Source of the DNA: JAPWJZ01 sp966211335
GTDB lineage: Bacteria > Pseudomonadota > Alphaproteobacteria > Micavibrionales > UBA2020
Direction of reading: 5' to 3'
DNA length: 64,000 bases
NCBI GenBank assembly: GCA_966211335.1
Contig: CBIHNF010000003.1
Location: forward strand, 124,001 to 188,000
Shown here piece after piece: positions 1 to 9,075 of the stretch. The notes beneath the pieces were generated by a model that saw only the letters and a list, made by a program, of their open reading frames with translations, had not been told where the DNA came from and did no database searches. Positions within the stretch are counted from its first letter, which is position 1. The number at the start of each line of letters is the position of its first letter. Position numbers and translations under genes: made by a program.

Positions 1-1661
1 AAAGCCTCATCCCGCGGACGTTCCACGTTGCGGACGCCGGGCGGCAGCGTTGCCAGCTCGTCCTTGATCGCTTTTGTCAGCAGCGGCAGGTCGGTCGTGA
101 AAATGCCGGAACCTGCATAAGTTTCTTTCTGCGCGGGCGCTTTATACACATATTCGCCTTGCGCATCGAAGACCGGCACCAGCAGGTCCTTGAAGGTGAG
201 CGCAGGGGACGCGTTGGCTTTGTCGGCGAAGTTGCGGAGGTTCACCATGCCCCCCTTGGCATCAAGCCCGAGGTTTTCGTCAAAAATAACGACGCGGTCC
301 AGCTGGCCTTCCGCCGTATAGTAACGGCGCGAATTGATTTTGCCGGGGTTGGATGATTTGACCGGCGCGTTGGAAGCAACCTTCATGATCGGCGTCATGG
401 TTGCATCTTCCGGCAGATGCTTGCCGTCCAGCACATCCATGTAGACGGAGGCGCCTTTATAGACGAGGCCCAGCGGCGGCACATGCGATCCGGCGGTTCC
501 GATGCCCCAGGATTTGAAGAAGGCGCCGGCGGCGCGCATTTCCTTGGCGACATATTCGTCAATGCCGTCGGCGGCGGAGCAGAAGACGGTGCATTTATCG
601 GCGACTTTCAGCAATTGCGCATCGGTCATGTTCGCCACATCTTTCGGGGCGGTGCCGGGGATGAAGCCTTCTTCCGCAAAGCGGCGCAGGGCGATTTTGG
701 AATATTTCACGATATCGCCGGAGTCAAAGCGCACGCCGTAATTTTCGCCAAGGCCCTCGGCGCGGAGTTCCTTGATGACCTTGATAGCGTTTTCAAGACC
801 CTGAATAGGATCATAAGTATCGACAAGCAGAATGCCGCTTTCGGGATGCGCGAAGGCGAAGCTGCGGAAGGCGTCTTGGGTCAGCGCCTGTTTCAATTCA
901 TCCGTCTTGCCGTCCTTTTGCATTTTGAACAGGCCAGCCATGGGAATACTGGCGACCTCATGCGCGTGGGTCATGACCCAGGCGTGGTCCATGGTGCCGG
1001 CGAAAGTCATGCCGAATTCTTTGGCCGCAATACCAGTGGAGCTGGAGGTGTAGCCACCCATGCCGAGGCTACGGGCAGATTCAATCAGCGCGCCAAGCCC
1101 CGGGCCGCGGCGCATGCCCTGCACCGACGCGGAACCGGTGGGGGAACCGTTATCGAGCACCTCTTCCAACACATCGCTCTGCCGCGCGCCTTGTGTCGCA
1201 TAGGCGCTATGGCCGTTGATGATGCCGAGGGCGACGGATTCCAGCATCTTGACCTGCGCGAGAGGGCCTTCGACGCGGAGGACGGGCTCCTGAGGAAAGA
1301 AGACGGCGCCTTCGGGCGCGGCATCAATCTTCAGCTTGAATTCCATTTTGGAGAGGTAGTCGATGAAATCATCCGGGAACTGGCGCTGGCCGGATTTGGT
1401 TTTCAAGGAAGACAGGTAATGGAGATCATCATCGGAAAAGCCGAACTGCTGCCAGCGTTTGACGATATCAATGACACCCTCAAGCCCGGCGGCCACGGTA
1501 TAGCCCGCGCCCAGGGCTTCTTTGCGGCCGAACATATAAAACACGGCAGGGTTATCGGCCCGGCCTTCCAGCCAATAGGCATAGGCGGTGGTGAAATGGT
1601 ATTTATCGGTCACCAGCGGCGTTGTCTGGTCGATGGCGTAGTTGTCAGAAATAAAGCCCAT
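1..1661 (-). CDS. pncB: Nicotinate phosphoribosyltransferase, 3' end cut by window edge
   Basis: Joins nicotinate and PRPP to give nicotinate mononucleotide in the NAD salvage pathway (cytoplasm). I translated the minus strand from ATG at 1661 and the frame stays open to the window edge (553 codons). The N-terminus reads MGFISDNYAIDQTTPLVTDK, and the fold-defining stretches TDKYHFTTAYAYW, GRKEALGAGY, SSSTGIAAKEFG, GTMDHAWVMTHA (the autophosphorylated-histidine region) and VRFDSGDIVKYS are typical of the family. The protein is already longer than classical 400-residue PncB, as expected for the longer bacterial subgroup. It is divergent from prs, which makes its co-substrate PRPP. The function is firm; the missing C-terminus is outside the window. 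Confidence 0.9.
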   Translation of the reverse strand, partial: MGFISDNYAIDQTTPLVTDKYHFTTAYAYWLEGRADNPAVFYMFGRKEALGAGYTVAAGLEGVIDIVKRWQQFGFSDDDLHYLSSLKTKSGQRQFPDDFIDYLSKMEFKLKIDAAPEGAVFFPQEPVLRVEGPLAQVKMLESVALGIINGHSAYATQGARQSDVLEEVLDNGSPTGSASVQGMRRGPGLGALIESARSLGMGGYTSSSTGIAAKEFGMTFAGTMDHAWVMTHAHEVASIPMAGLFKMQKDGKTDELKQALTQDAFRSFAFAHPESGILLVDTYDPIQGLENAIKVIKELRAEGLGENYGVRFDSGDIVKYSKIALRRFAEEGFIPGTAPKDVANMTDAQLLKVADKCTVFCSAADGIDEYVAKEMRAAGAFFKSWGIGTAGSHVPPLGLVYKGASVYMDVLDGKHLPEDATMTPIMKVASNAPVKSSNPGKINSRRYYTAEGQLDRVVIFDENLGLDAKGGMVNLRNFADKANASPALTFKDLLVPVFDAQGEYVYKAPAQKETYAGSGIFTTDLPLLTKAIKDELATLPPGVRNVERPRDEA

Positions 1662-1719
1662 TATCACACCGTAATATAAGAAGATTTAAGGATTTCAGTC
1701 TCTTATTGTAATTTCAGCG

Positions 1720-1748
1720 AATCTATTATACTCTTATGTCAAAGTCAA
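1720..1748 (-). promoter_or_regulatory. Candidate sigma-70 promoter for pncB
   Basis: On the minus strand TTGACT (1748-1743) and TAGATT (1725-1720) are separated by 17 bp, putting the transcript start near 1713 and giving a leader of about 50 nt before the pncB ATG at 1661. The 147-bp gap between pncB and prs also holds AT-rich stretches (around 1764) that could serve prs, but I see no clean -35/-10 pair for that direction. Confidence 0.4.
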
Positions 1749-1808
1749 GGAGTTATGCTAGGTTAGAGTATATATAGGTTGTACACCCATTTATCATAGG
1801 CTGTCGAT

Positions 1809-2918
1809 ATGAATAAACCGCTAAAACCGCTTCTTCTTTTGGGCAACAGCATTGCCCCGGAAACGGCTAAAGAAATGGTCGATTCAGGGCGTTTTGACCT
1901 GCTCAAAGGGGCCAGCATCGGCAAGTTCGGCAGTGACGAGCCCTTTGTGGAGCTGATGAAGGGCGAAGAGGCGAATTTCGCCGCTAATGCAGAGCGATTG
2001 AAGGGTTCGACCGTCTACCTGCTGCAATCGACGGCTGCGCCTGTCTCCGACAATTGCTTTCACCTGATGCTCATGGCCCATACCGCCAAACGCTATGGCG
2101 CGGACAAAGTTGTGGCCGTCGTTCCCTTCGCCGCCTTTATGCGGCAGGACCGCCCTTTCAAGAACCGCTTCACCTCCGTCGCCGCCGATATGTGGGCGAA
2201 TGTGCTGAAGACCGCGGGCGTCGACCAGATCGCCACCATGACGCCACATTCCAAAGGCGCGATGGAAAAGTTTGAAGCCGTTTTTGGCGACAACTTCATA
2301 CCCGTCTCCGCAGCAGAGATTTTCGCGGCAGATATTAAAAAGCGTTTCACCGCCGATATCGCGCTGCTCTCCATCGGCGCCCCGGATGGCGCGGACAAGA
2401 AGGAAGACGAAGGCCAGAACCGCGCACGGGAACTCAGCCGTGCCGTCTTCGGCCATGCCAATGACGACGCGATGTTCCGCATTTCCAAATCCCACACCGG
2501 CGTCAGCGACACGAAAATCGAAACCTTCGATGGCGATGTAAAAGGCAAGGACTGCGTGATTGTCGACGACATGATCGACGGCGGATCGACCATGATCAAC
2601 GCCGCCAGCCTGCTCAAAGCCAAGGGCGCAACCTCCGTCACCTGCTATGCGACGCATGGCATTTTTTCCGGCGCGGCGATTGAGAAACTCCTCTCCGCCA
2701 AGCATGACGGCATGCACAATGCCATCGACAAGCTGGTGATTTCGGACTCCATCCCCAATGCGCAGGAAAAGCTGGAGGCGTTGATTGCCAAGCAGCCAAA
2801 CTTTAAGGGCCGCGTGGAAATTCTGCCCGTGGGTAACGCCATGCTGCAGCAAATTGATATGAACAATGCGGCAAAAGCGGTACCCCAGCGCCGCCGTGCC
2901 AACGGGCCTCAAGCTTAA
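1809..2918 (+). CDS. prs: Ribose-phosphate pyrophosphokinase
   Basis: Makes PRPP from ribose 5-phosphate and ATP for nucleotide, histidine and NAD synthesis. The 369-residue protein has the two phosphoribosyltransferase-fold halves. The N-terminal half carries FAAFMRQDRPFKNR, the counterpart of the ARQDRK loop. The C-terminal half carries CVIVDDMIDGGSTM, the PRPP/ribose-5-phosphate loop. It is longer than the usual 310-320 residues, with extra sequence near GADKKEDEGQNRAR and a tail after residue 350, and it diverges from canonical Prs at several sites, so it may belong to an atypical Prs subgroup. The ATG at 1809 has only a weak ribosome binding site. It is divergent from pncB, whose reaction consumes PRPP. 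Confidence 0.85.
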   Translation: MNKPLKPLLLLGNSIAPETAKEMVDSGRFDLLKGASIGKFGSDEPFVELMKGEEANFAANAERLKGSTVYLLQSTAAPVSDNCFHLMLMAHTAKRYGADKVVAVVPFAAFMRQDRPFKNRFTSVAADMWANVLKTAGVDQIATMTPHSKGAMEKFEAVFGDNFIPVSAAEIFAADIKKRFTADIALLSIGAPDGADKKEDEGQNRARELSRAVFGHANDDAMFRISKSHTGVSDTKIETFDGDVKGKDCVIVDDMIDGGSTMINAASLLKAKGATSVTCYATHGIFSGAAIEKLLSAKHDGMHNAIDKLVISDSIPNAQEKLEALIAKQPNFKGRVEILPVGNAMLQQIDMNNAAKAVPQRRRANGPQA

Positions 2919-2983
2919 CGCTTGTATCGAGAATTTGGCGGGGGTAAGAAGGGTTATACCCCTTTACAGCAAAGCTGATTCCC

Positions 2984-4255
2984 ATGACCGCCGCCACCGT
3001 CAAAGCCCCCCGCTATTCCTTCGCCGTGTTGCGGCTGCCGAATTTCCGGCGGCTGTTCTGCGCCCGCATGTTCGCCATGATGGCGCTGCAATCGCAATCG
3101 GTCATTGTTGGCTGGCAGATTTATAAACTTACCGGCAGCCCTTTCCTGCTCGGCCTCACGGGCCTTGTCGAAGCCGTACCCGCCATCTCCTGCGCGCTCT
3201 TCGCGGGGCACCTTGTCGATATCAGCAAGCCGGAAACGGTGTACCGGCTTGCGCTCACCGCGCTCTTCGTCAATACCATCGGCCTGCTGTTGTTCGCGGG
3301 CGGGCTGGTGCAGATTGACGCGCAGCCGCTGCTATACTTCATATATGGCGCTGTCTTTTTCTCGGGCGTTGCGCGCAGCTTTATCGCGCCGTCGACATTC
3401 ACGCTGCTCTCCCGCATTGTGGTGCGGGAGGATATGCCCTCCGCCACCGCCTGGATGGGCACGGGCTTCCAGTTCGGCTCGGTTAGCGCCCCCGCGATTG
3501 CGGGTCTTGTCTACGGCGGCTACGGCCCGCATGGCGCGTGGCTGATGCCTTCATGCCTCATGGGCATGGCCTTGATTGCGGTCTATACGATGCAGTTGCC
3601 GGAACATATCCGCGGTGAAAAACGCGAAAGCGCCGTCAAATCCATCAAGGCGGGCTGGAGCTTTATCCTGACGCACCGCGTGCTGCTCTCCTGCATGGCG
3701 CTTGATATGTTTGCGGTGCTGTTCGGCGGCGCGGTCGCCATGCTGCCCGCCTATGCGGAGCAAGTGTTGCATGTGGGGCCGCAGGGGCTTGGTGCCCTGC
3801 GTGCGGCGCCCGCTGTTGGCGCGGTGTTCACCACGCTGCTGCTGGCGCTCCGCCCCATGACGCATATCTCGGCGGTGCGCCTGCTGTGGTGCGTTGCCGG
3901 CTTCGGTGTCTGCATGATCGGCTTTGGCGCCTCGACCTCTTTCTGGCTGTCGATCGTCTTCCTCATCATCTCCGGCGTATTTGATAGCATCAGCATGAAC
4001 ATTCGCGGCGTTTTGATGCAGCTGCTAACGCCGGACCATATGCGCGGCCGCGTTTCCTCCATCTCCTCCATGTTCATTATTTCCTCGAACGAGATTGGCG
4101 CGTTTGAATCGGGCACGGCGGCGAAGCTGCTGGGTCTTGTCCGCTCGGTCGTTTTTGGCGGCTTCTGCACCCTTGCCGTCTGCGGCCTGATCGCCCAGCT
4201 GTCGCCGAAATTCCGCAAAACCGTCGTCGATGTGAAAGAAACCGCCAGCCGCTAA
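2984..4255 (+). CDS. MFS transporter, EntS-like exporter family
   Basis: A 423-residue major facilitator superfamily protein. About 12 hydrophobic segments can be followed through the chain, beginning after an N-terminal RLPNFRRLFCARM stretch that is typical of the MFS_3 (enterobactin exporter-like) group. The sequence GWQIYKLTGSPFLLGLTGLV is characteristic of this group, and the second half carries ALRAAPAVGAVFTTLLLA. Substrate unknown. The gene follows prs after 65 bp, with no terminator that I can see between them, so co-transcription is possible but has no functional logic. Members of this group export siderophores or drugs; nothing nearby decides between them. Confidence 0.8.
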   Translation: MTAATVKAPRYSFAVLRLPNFRRLFCARMFAMMALQSQSVIVGWQIYKLTGSPFLLGLTGLVEAVPAISCALFAGHLVDISKPETVYRLALTALFVNTIGLLLFAGGLVQIDAQPLLYFIYGAVFFSGVARSFIAPSTFTLLSRIVVREDMPSATAWMGTGFQFGSVSAPAIAGLVYGGYGPHGAWLMPSCLMGMALIAVYTMQLPEHIRGEKRESAVKSIKAGWSFILTHRVLLSCMALDMFAVLFGGAVAMLPAYAEQVLHVGPQGLGALRAAPAVGAVFTTLLLALRPMTHISAVRLLWCVAGFGVCMIGFGASTSFWLSIVFLIISGVFDSISMNIRGVLMQLLTPDHMRGRVSSISSMFIISSNEIGAFESGTAAKLLGLVRSVVFGGFCTLAVCGLIAQLSPKFRKTVVDVKETASR

Positions 4256-4376
4256 GTCTTTCATTTTATTGCGCTGCAACATATCACATTGAACATAATG
4301 TTTTAAAATCACACATTGAAGTGATACTATCTTTCCATTACAAACCACAGAATCTTAAACCCTTCTGGGCGGCGCG

Positions 4377-6455
4377 ATGGAACGGACGGACTTACCAGTT
4401 GAAGCCGGATCTCCCGATACGCTGGGCGCGACGCCCATGGGTAACGGCGTCAATTTCGCGATTTATTCCCAAAACGCCGCACGGGTTGACCTCTGCCTCT
4501 TCAGTGATGACGGCAAGACCGAAACCGCCCGCATTCCCCTGCCCGCCCGGACAGGAGACGTATGGCACGGCTTCTTCCCTGATTTAAAAGCAGGACAGGT
4601 TTACGGCTACCGCGTCGACGGGCCCTATGATCCGGCGCAAGGCAACCGCTTCAACCCGCAGAAAGTCGTGATCGACACCTACACCAAGGACGTCGTCGCC
4701 GAAGCGGAATGGACGGATGCACATACCAATCCTGCGAAAGATAACGCCGCTGTCACGCCCAAATCGCGTGTTGTCACGCCGCTGACATCGCCGCTCGTGC
4801 CGGGGCCGAAAACGCCCCTCGCCGACAGCGTGATTTACGAGCTGCACCCCAAGGGCTACACCGCCGCCAATAAGAAGGTGCCGAAGGAATTGCGCGGCAC
4901 TTACGCCGGCCTCGCGTCAAAACCTTCTATCGATTACATGAAAGACCTTGGCATTACGGCGGTGGAATTGCTGCCGGTGCATGCGAAGGTCAATGATTCA
5001 TGGCTGGCGAAACTGGGGCTTAAAAACTTCTGGGGCTATAACACGCTCAGCTTCTTTGCACCGGAGCCGTCTTACGCGGTCGACCCCAAAAACGCGCGGC
5101 AGGAATTCCGCGACATGGTCAATGAATTCCACAAGGCGGGTATCGAGGTCATTCTCGACGTCGTCTACAACCACGCGGCCGAAGGCAGCGAAACGGGGCC
5201 AACGCTTTGCTTCCGCGGCATCGACAATAAAACCTATTACAAGCTTGATCCTTCAGACCTTGGCAAATACATCAACGATACCGGCTGTGGCAATACGCTC
5301 GATCTCTCAAAACCCGTCGTCCGCCAGATGGTGCTGGACAGCCTGCGCCACTGGGTGACGGAATACGGCATCGACGGTTTCCGTTTTGACCTTGCCCCCG
5401 TGCTGGGCCGCGAGCCTTTTGCTTTCAACAAAGATGCCGCTTTCTTTAAAGAACTGGAGGCCGATCCCGTCCTGTCGAAAGTCAAATTGATCGCCGAGCC
5501 TTGGGACCCCGGCCCCGGCGGCTATCAGCTCGGCCAGTTCGGCAAGAAGTGGTCGGAATGGAACGACAAGTTCCGCGACGATATCCGCAAGTTCTGGAAG
5601 GGCGCATCCGATACGCTGCGCGGCCTTGCCAACCGGCTGACCGGTTCGTCACCGGAATTTTCGGCCGGCGGGCGCGGCCCTGAGGCTTCCGTCAACTTCG
5701 TCTCCTGCCACGACGGCATGACGTTGCATGACATTGTCAGCCATAGCTACAAAAAGAATTTGGCGAATGGGGAGGACAACCGCGACGGCACCTCCGAAAA
5801 CTATAGCGCCAACAACGGCATCGAGGGCGATACGACCGACCCTGTGATTATCGCGCAGCGCGAACAGCAAAAGCGCAATTTACTGACGACGCTGTTTTTG
5901 TCGCAAGGCACGCCCATGCTGCTGGCGGGTGACGAGCATGGCAATTCGCAGAAGGGCAATAACAACGCTTACTGCCAGGACAATGCACTCGGCTGGCTCG
6001 ACTGGGACGGCATTACCGCAGAAGGCAAAAAGCTGACCGCTTTCGTGAAGAAGCTCATTAAATTCCGCAAAGACCACGACGTGCTGCGCCATACCGAGTA
6101 TATGCACGGGGGCAAAAAGGACGCGCATGGCGTGGCCGATGTCACATGGATCAACGCCGCAGGCCGCCCGCAGGTGGCGGAAGACTGGCGCAATGTTGAA
6201 GACAAATGCCTTGGCGTCGTCTTCAACGAAGCGGCCGCCAAAGGCAAGCCGCAGGGCGAGCGGTTGATGGCGGTTTTCAACAGCCATTGGGACAAAGTTG
6301 ATTTCAAGCTGCCCGCGTTGAAAGGCGCATCCGGCTGGACGCGCGTGCTGGACACAACGGCGCCGGAGGCGGATGCCGATACAGCCCCGATCGCGGATGG
6401 CACGGCGTATAAAATGCCTGGTCGCGGCGTGGTCGTTTTCAGGCAGAATACGTAA
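4377..6455 (+). CDS. glgX: Glycogen debranching enzyme GlgX
   Basis: Isoamylase-type glycoside hydrolase family 13 enzyme (692 residues, normal for GlgX) that removes alpha-1,6 branches left on glycogen after phosphorylase action. The N-terminal CBM48-like domain runs to about residue 130, followed by the catalytic barrel. Catalytic residues fit the GH13 pattern: nucleophile D338 in DGFRFDLA, acid/base E374 in IAEPWDPG, and transition-state stabiliser D446 in SCHDGMTL. The segment LLAGDEHGNSQKGNNNAYCQ is also typical. The start at 4377 gives MERTDLPVEAG, a normal length. There are no other glycogen genes in the window, so it is a stand-alone copy here. Confidence 0.93.
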   Translation: MERTDLPVEAGSPDTLGATPMGNGVNFAIYSQNAARVDLCLFSDDGKTETARIPLPARTGDVWHGFFPDLKAGQVYGYRVDGPYDPAQGNRFNPQKVVIDTYTKDVVAEAEWTDAHTNPAKDNAAVTPKSRVVTPLTSPLVPGPKTPLADSVIYELHPKGYTAANKKVPKELRGTYAGLASKPSIDYMKDLGITAVELLPVHAKVNDSWLAKLGLKNFWGYNTLSFFAPEPSYAVDPKNARQEFRDMVNEFHKAGIEVILDVVYNHAAEGSETGPTLCFRGIDNKTYYKLDPSDLGKYINDTGCGNTLDLSKPVVRQMVLDSLRHWVTEYGIDGFRFDLAPVLGREPFAFNKDAAFFKELEADPVLSKVKLIAEPWDPGPGGYQLGQFGKKWSEWNDKFRDDIRKFWKGASDTLRGLANRLTGSSPEFSAGGRGPEASVNFVSCHDGMTLHDIVSHSYKKNLANGEDNRDGTSENYSANNGIEGDTTDPVIIAQREQQKRNLLTTLFLSQGTPMLLAGDEHGNSQKGNNNAYCQDNALGWLDWDGITAEGKKLTAFVKKLIKFRKDHDVLRHTEYMHGGKKDAHGVADVTWINAAGRPQVAEDWRNVEDKCLGVVFNEAAAKGKPQGERLMAVFNSHWDKVDFKLPALKGASGWTRVLDTTAPEADADTAPIADGTAYKMPGRGVVVFRQNT

Positions 6456-6545
6456 GCGATATCAAGGGCAAGGAACCGGAATCAGCCGCCTTCTGTTGAT
6501 ATAGCAGGTATAAAAAGCCCGCTATAAAAACAAGGAGACGGCCGG

Positions 6546-6719
6546 ATGATGAATCATATTCTCCTGATTTACCCCTGCAATACGACGACGCTGATCGTTG
6601 CGCCCTTCACACGTTTTGGCGGTAGTTATTTCCGCCCCTCGCCGGATATTATCCGTCCGCGCCCGCAGCTGCGCGTGGTGCCGTCGCGCAATCAAACGCC
6701 GCACCGTTCAAACATTTAA
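6546..6719 (+). CDS. Small protein of unknown function, 57 residues
   Basis: A 57-codon frame beginning MMNHILLIYPCNTTTLIV after a strong ribosome binding site (AAGGAG, 9 nt before ATG). It ends in TAA exactly one base before the stop codon of the convergent histidine kinase. The first half is moderately hydrophobic and the second half is rich in Pro and Arg (RPSPDIIRPRPQLR), giving a basic protein. I do not recognise the family. Support for it being real is the good ribosome binding site and the snug fit between glgX and the kinase; conservation is unknown. Confidence 0.45.
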   Translation: MMNHILLIYPCNTTTLIVAPFTRFGGSYFRPSPDIIRPRPQLRVVPSRNQTPHRSNI

Positions 6720-8105
6720 TTAAGAAGCGACTTGTCGCGGGCCGTTATATTCCGGCAGCAGCACAATGGCTTTGAGCCCAGGGGCGTTGTCTTCCAGCAG
6801 GAGCTTGCCTTGATGCAAGCGCACGACCGCATCGGCAAGGTTGAGGCCAAGGCCGATGCCGGGCGTGTTGCGGCTTTCATCAAGGCGGAAGAAACGCTCC
6901 TTCACCTTGTCACGGAACTCGGCGGGAATGCCGGGCCCGCGGTCGGCCACGATAATTTCAATCATGCCCTTGGTAGAGGATGGCTGCAGCGTGATTTCAA
7001 TATCATGCTGGCCGGGGGAGAATTTTGACGCGTTGCTGATGAGATTGGCGATAGACTGGGACAGCAGCTGCTTTTCCCCCAGCACAATCATCGGCACTTC
7101 GGTCGTGTTCAGCACGATGCCTTGGTTTTCACCCTCTAAATAGGCGGCGTAGAATTCCGCAAGGTCATGCACCATGACCGACAAGTCAATCGGCTCGAAC
7201 TGCCGCGCGACGGACAAGTCTTCCGCCTTCGCGATTCGCAGAATGCCGTTGAAAATTTCTGTCAGATGGTCGATATCCTCGATACATTCCAGCAGCGCGG
7301 CCTGCTGCGCTTCAGACATATGGCCCTCCTGCTGACCCAGCTGCTGCAGACGCAGGCGGATGCGGGCAAGGGGCGTGCGCAAATCATGCGCGATGCTGTT
7401 GGTGGAATCCTTCAAGGTCGAAATCAGGGATGCAACCCAATCCATCATCTCGTTGAAGTTGCGACCAAGCTTGGCGAATTCGTCGCGGCTTTCCTCCGCC
7501 TTGACGCGGAAGTCGATTTCGCCGGCCATGACGTGGCGGTAGGCGTCGTTGACCTTTTCAAGGTGCCGGCTGATGAGGAAGAGAATGAAGAAGGTGAGGC
7601 AGAGCGCCGAGAAGACCGACAGCCAGACGTCGCGGATCAGCGACGATACCAACGCCTGCTTCATCTGCTCCAGACGCACAAGGTCATAGCCGACGATGAG
7701 GCTTTGCCCGCCTTTGAGTTTCTTCAAATAGAGCAGTGCGTCCACAGGCTTCAGCGAATAGTCGAAATTGACGCCCTGCTGGTACCAGCCCGGCATGGCG
7801 TTCAAGAGCTCCACAGGCCAGGACTTCAGGTTGCCGTGCACGACATCGCCGGAGCGCATGGCGAGCAGCAGGTGGCGGTCGTCCGGCTCATTCGTGAGCG
7901 CATCGACAAGGTAGGTCGCGTAGCGCACGCCGTTGCGCTCGATGCCGTGCTCGATTTCATCTTCATGCGCCAGAATGATCTGCTGGATGTTCTGCTGTTC
8001 CGACTGCACAGTGCGCAGGTAGGAGAAAACGCGCAGGCAGATAAGCAGCGTCAGCAGCAGCAGGAAGATGGCGGCGCCGATGCGGAAGGTAAAGGAACGA
8101 AACAT
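6720..8105 (-). CDS. Sensor histidine kinase, HAMP type
   Basis: Membrane sensor kinase of a two-component system (461 residues). A first membrane helix lies at about 8-30, a periplasmic domain of roughly 120 residues follows, and a second helix lies at about 159-180. A HAMP region follows (DAYRHVMAGEIDFRV), then the dimerisation domain with phospho-acceptor H240 in SIAHDLRTPL. The ATP-binding domain shows the N box (LISNASKFSP), G1 (DRGPGIP) and G2 (GIGLGLNLA). It lies 3 bp after the response regulator gene and is clearly co-transcribed. The signal is unknown; architecture and the OmpR-type partner resemble envelope or metal stress sensors such as QseC/TctE, but that is only a resemblance. 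Confidence 0.9.
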   Translation of the reverse strand: MFRSFTFRIGAAIFLLLLTLLICLRVFSYLRTVQSEQQNIQQIILAHEDEIEHGIERNGVRYATYLVDALTNEPDDRHLLLAMRSGDVVHGNLKSWPVELLNAMPGWYQQGVNFDYSLKPVDALLYLKKLKGGQSLIVGYDLVRLEQMKQALVSSLIRDVWLSVFSALCLTFFILFLISRHLEKVNDAYRHVMAGEIDFRVKAEESRDEFAKLGRNFNEMMDWVASLISTLKDSTNSIAHDLRTPLARIRLRLQQLGQQEGHMSEAQQAALLECIEDIDHLTEIFNGILRIAKAEDLSVARQFEPIDLSVMVHDLAEFYAAYLEGENQGIVLNTTEVPMIVLGEKQLLSQSIANLISNASKFSPGQHDIEITLQPSSTKGMIEIIVADRGPGIPAEFRDKVKERFFRLDESRNTPGIGLGLNLADAVVRLHQGKLLLEDNAPGLKAIVLLPEYNGPRQVAS

Positions 8106-8108
8106 ATT

Positions 8109-8780
8109 TTAAGTGGAAATCTTGTAGCCCGCGCCGCGGATCGTATGGATGAGCGGCTTGTCGAAGCCCTTGTCGATTTTATTGCGCAATTTACTCATCT
8201 GCGCATCGATGAGGTTGGTCTGCGGATCGAAGTGGAAATCCCAAACGCCTTCCAGCAGCATAGTGCGGGTCACAACCTCGCCGGGGCGGCGCATCAAATA
8301 TTCCAGCAGGCGGAATTCGCGGTTCTGCAGCTCGATCTGCTGGCCGCTGCGCGTCACATCGCGCGTGATCAGGTTCATTTCAAGGTCGCCGACGGAGAGG
8401 CGCACTTTTTCCGCTTCGTGGATATTGCGGCGGGACAACGCCTCGATCCGCGCCAGCAGTTCGTCAAAGGAAAACGGCTTGGCGAGATAATCGTCGCCGC
8501 CGGCACGTAAGCCCTCGACGCGCTCTTCCACTTTGCCGAGGGAGCTTAAGACCAGCACGGGCGTGTTTTTCTTGGAAGTGCGGAGGGCCTGAATGACCGC
8601 GAGGCCATCCAGCTTCGGCAGCATGCGGTCGACAATCAGCACGTCGTAGGATTCTTGGGTTGCAAGACCGAGGCCTTCAAGCCCGTCGAGCGCGAGATCG
8701 GGGTTGTGGCCCGCCTGTTTCAGGCCGTCCACAATGTATTTACCGAGGCTTTTATCATCTTCAACGACGAGGATACGCAT
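8109..8780 (-). CDS. OmpR/PhoB-family response regulator
   Basis: A 223-residue response regulator. The receiver domain (1-118) has the acidic pair E7/D8-D9, phospho-acceptor D51 (LIVDRMLP) and K101 (LAKPF). The C-terminal winged helix (about 125-223) contains ELQNREFRLLEYLMRRPGEV and ends IHTIRGAGYKI, typical of the OmpR/PhoB DNA-binding domain. It heads the operon with the histidine kinase. No convincing ribosome binding site is present. A TATAAA at 8793-8788 stands 7 bp before the ATG, which would fit a leaderless mRNA. A terminator-like hairpin lies immediately upstream (8797-8843). Confidence 0.92.
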   Translation of the reverse strand: MRILVVEDDKSLGKYIVDGLKQAGHNPDLALDGLEGLGLATQESYDVLIVDRMLPKLDGLAVIQALRTSKKNTPVLVLSSLGKVEERVEGLRAGGDDYLAKPFSFDELLARIEALSRRNIHEAEKVRLSVGDLEMNLITRDVTRSGQQIELQNREFRLLEYLMRRPGEVVTRTMLLEGVWDFHFDPQTNLIDAQMSKLRNKIDKGFDKPLIHTIRGAGYKIST

Positions 8781-8796
8781 GGGCCCTTTTATACCT

Positions 8797-8905
8797 GAAA
8801 AAGAAAAGGGAGAGAAGCCGATAGAGGGGATGGCTTCTCTCCCACACCTCTCGGGGCAGCGAGCGGTGGTCGTTTATCGCCCCGTTTGCTGTTACCAGCA
8901 TACCT
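8797..8905 (-). ncRNA. Candidate small RNA or leader ending in an intrinsic terminator
   Basis: Read on the minus strand, the segment holds three stems in a row. The first is GCTG-GTAA-CAGC with a GNRA-type loop (8899-8888). The second is CGGGGC/GCCCCG (8884-8852). The third is a perfect 12-bp stem GGGAGAGAAGCC (8843-8832) / GGCTTCTCTCCC (8819-8808) followed by TTTTCTTTTT. The last is a textbook intrinsic terminator, yet it sits just before the response regulator ATG (8780). It therefore either ends an independent small RNA divergent from the EndoU gene or attenuates the two-component operon. The 5' end is a guess. The rest of the 295-bp gap 8781-9075 holds no open frame I trust. Confidence 0.4.
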
Positions 8906-9075
8906 ATGGGCAAGTTCTATGATTCAATCTTGGGCCACCTTCCATGGCGGCGTTCTGCAGGGGGAGTTAAATCTTTGCAATGTCGAATTCGTTAGTTAAA
9001 ACAAGCGTTTAATTTACCCCTGCCGCCGCCGTGCGGAAGCCTTTATACTGGCCGGGAAAGAGGGGAAAAACCGCC

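Noticed and set aside
417..1679. A plus-strand open frame of 420 codons at the left edge
   Set aside because: It is antisense to pncB, which is clearly the real gene on the minus strand even though it runs off the window.
6496..6528. TTGATA and TATAAA as a promoter for the 57-residue protein
   Set aside because: The spacing is 21 bp, too long for a housekeeping promoter.
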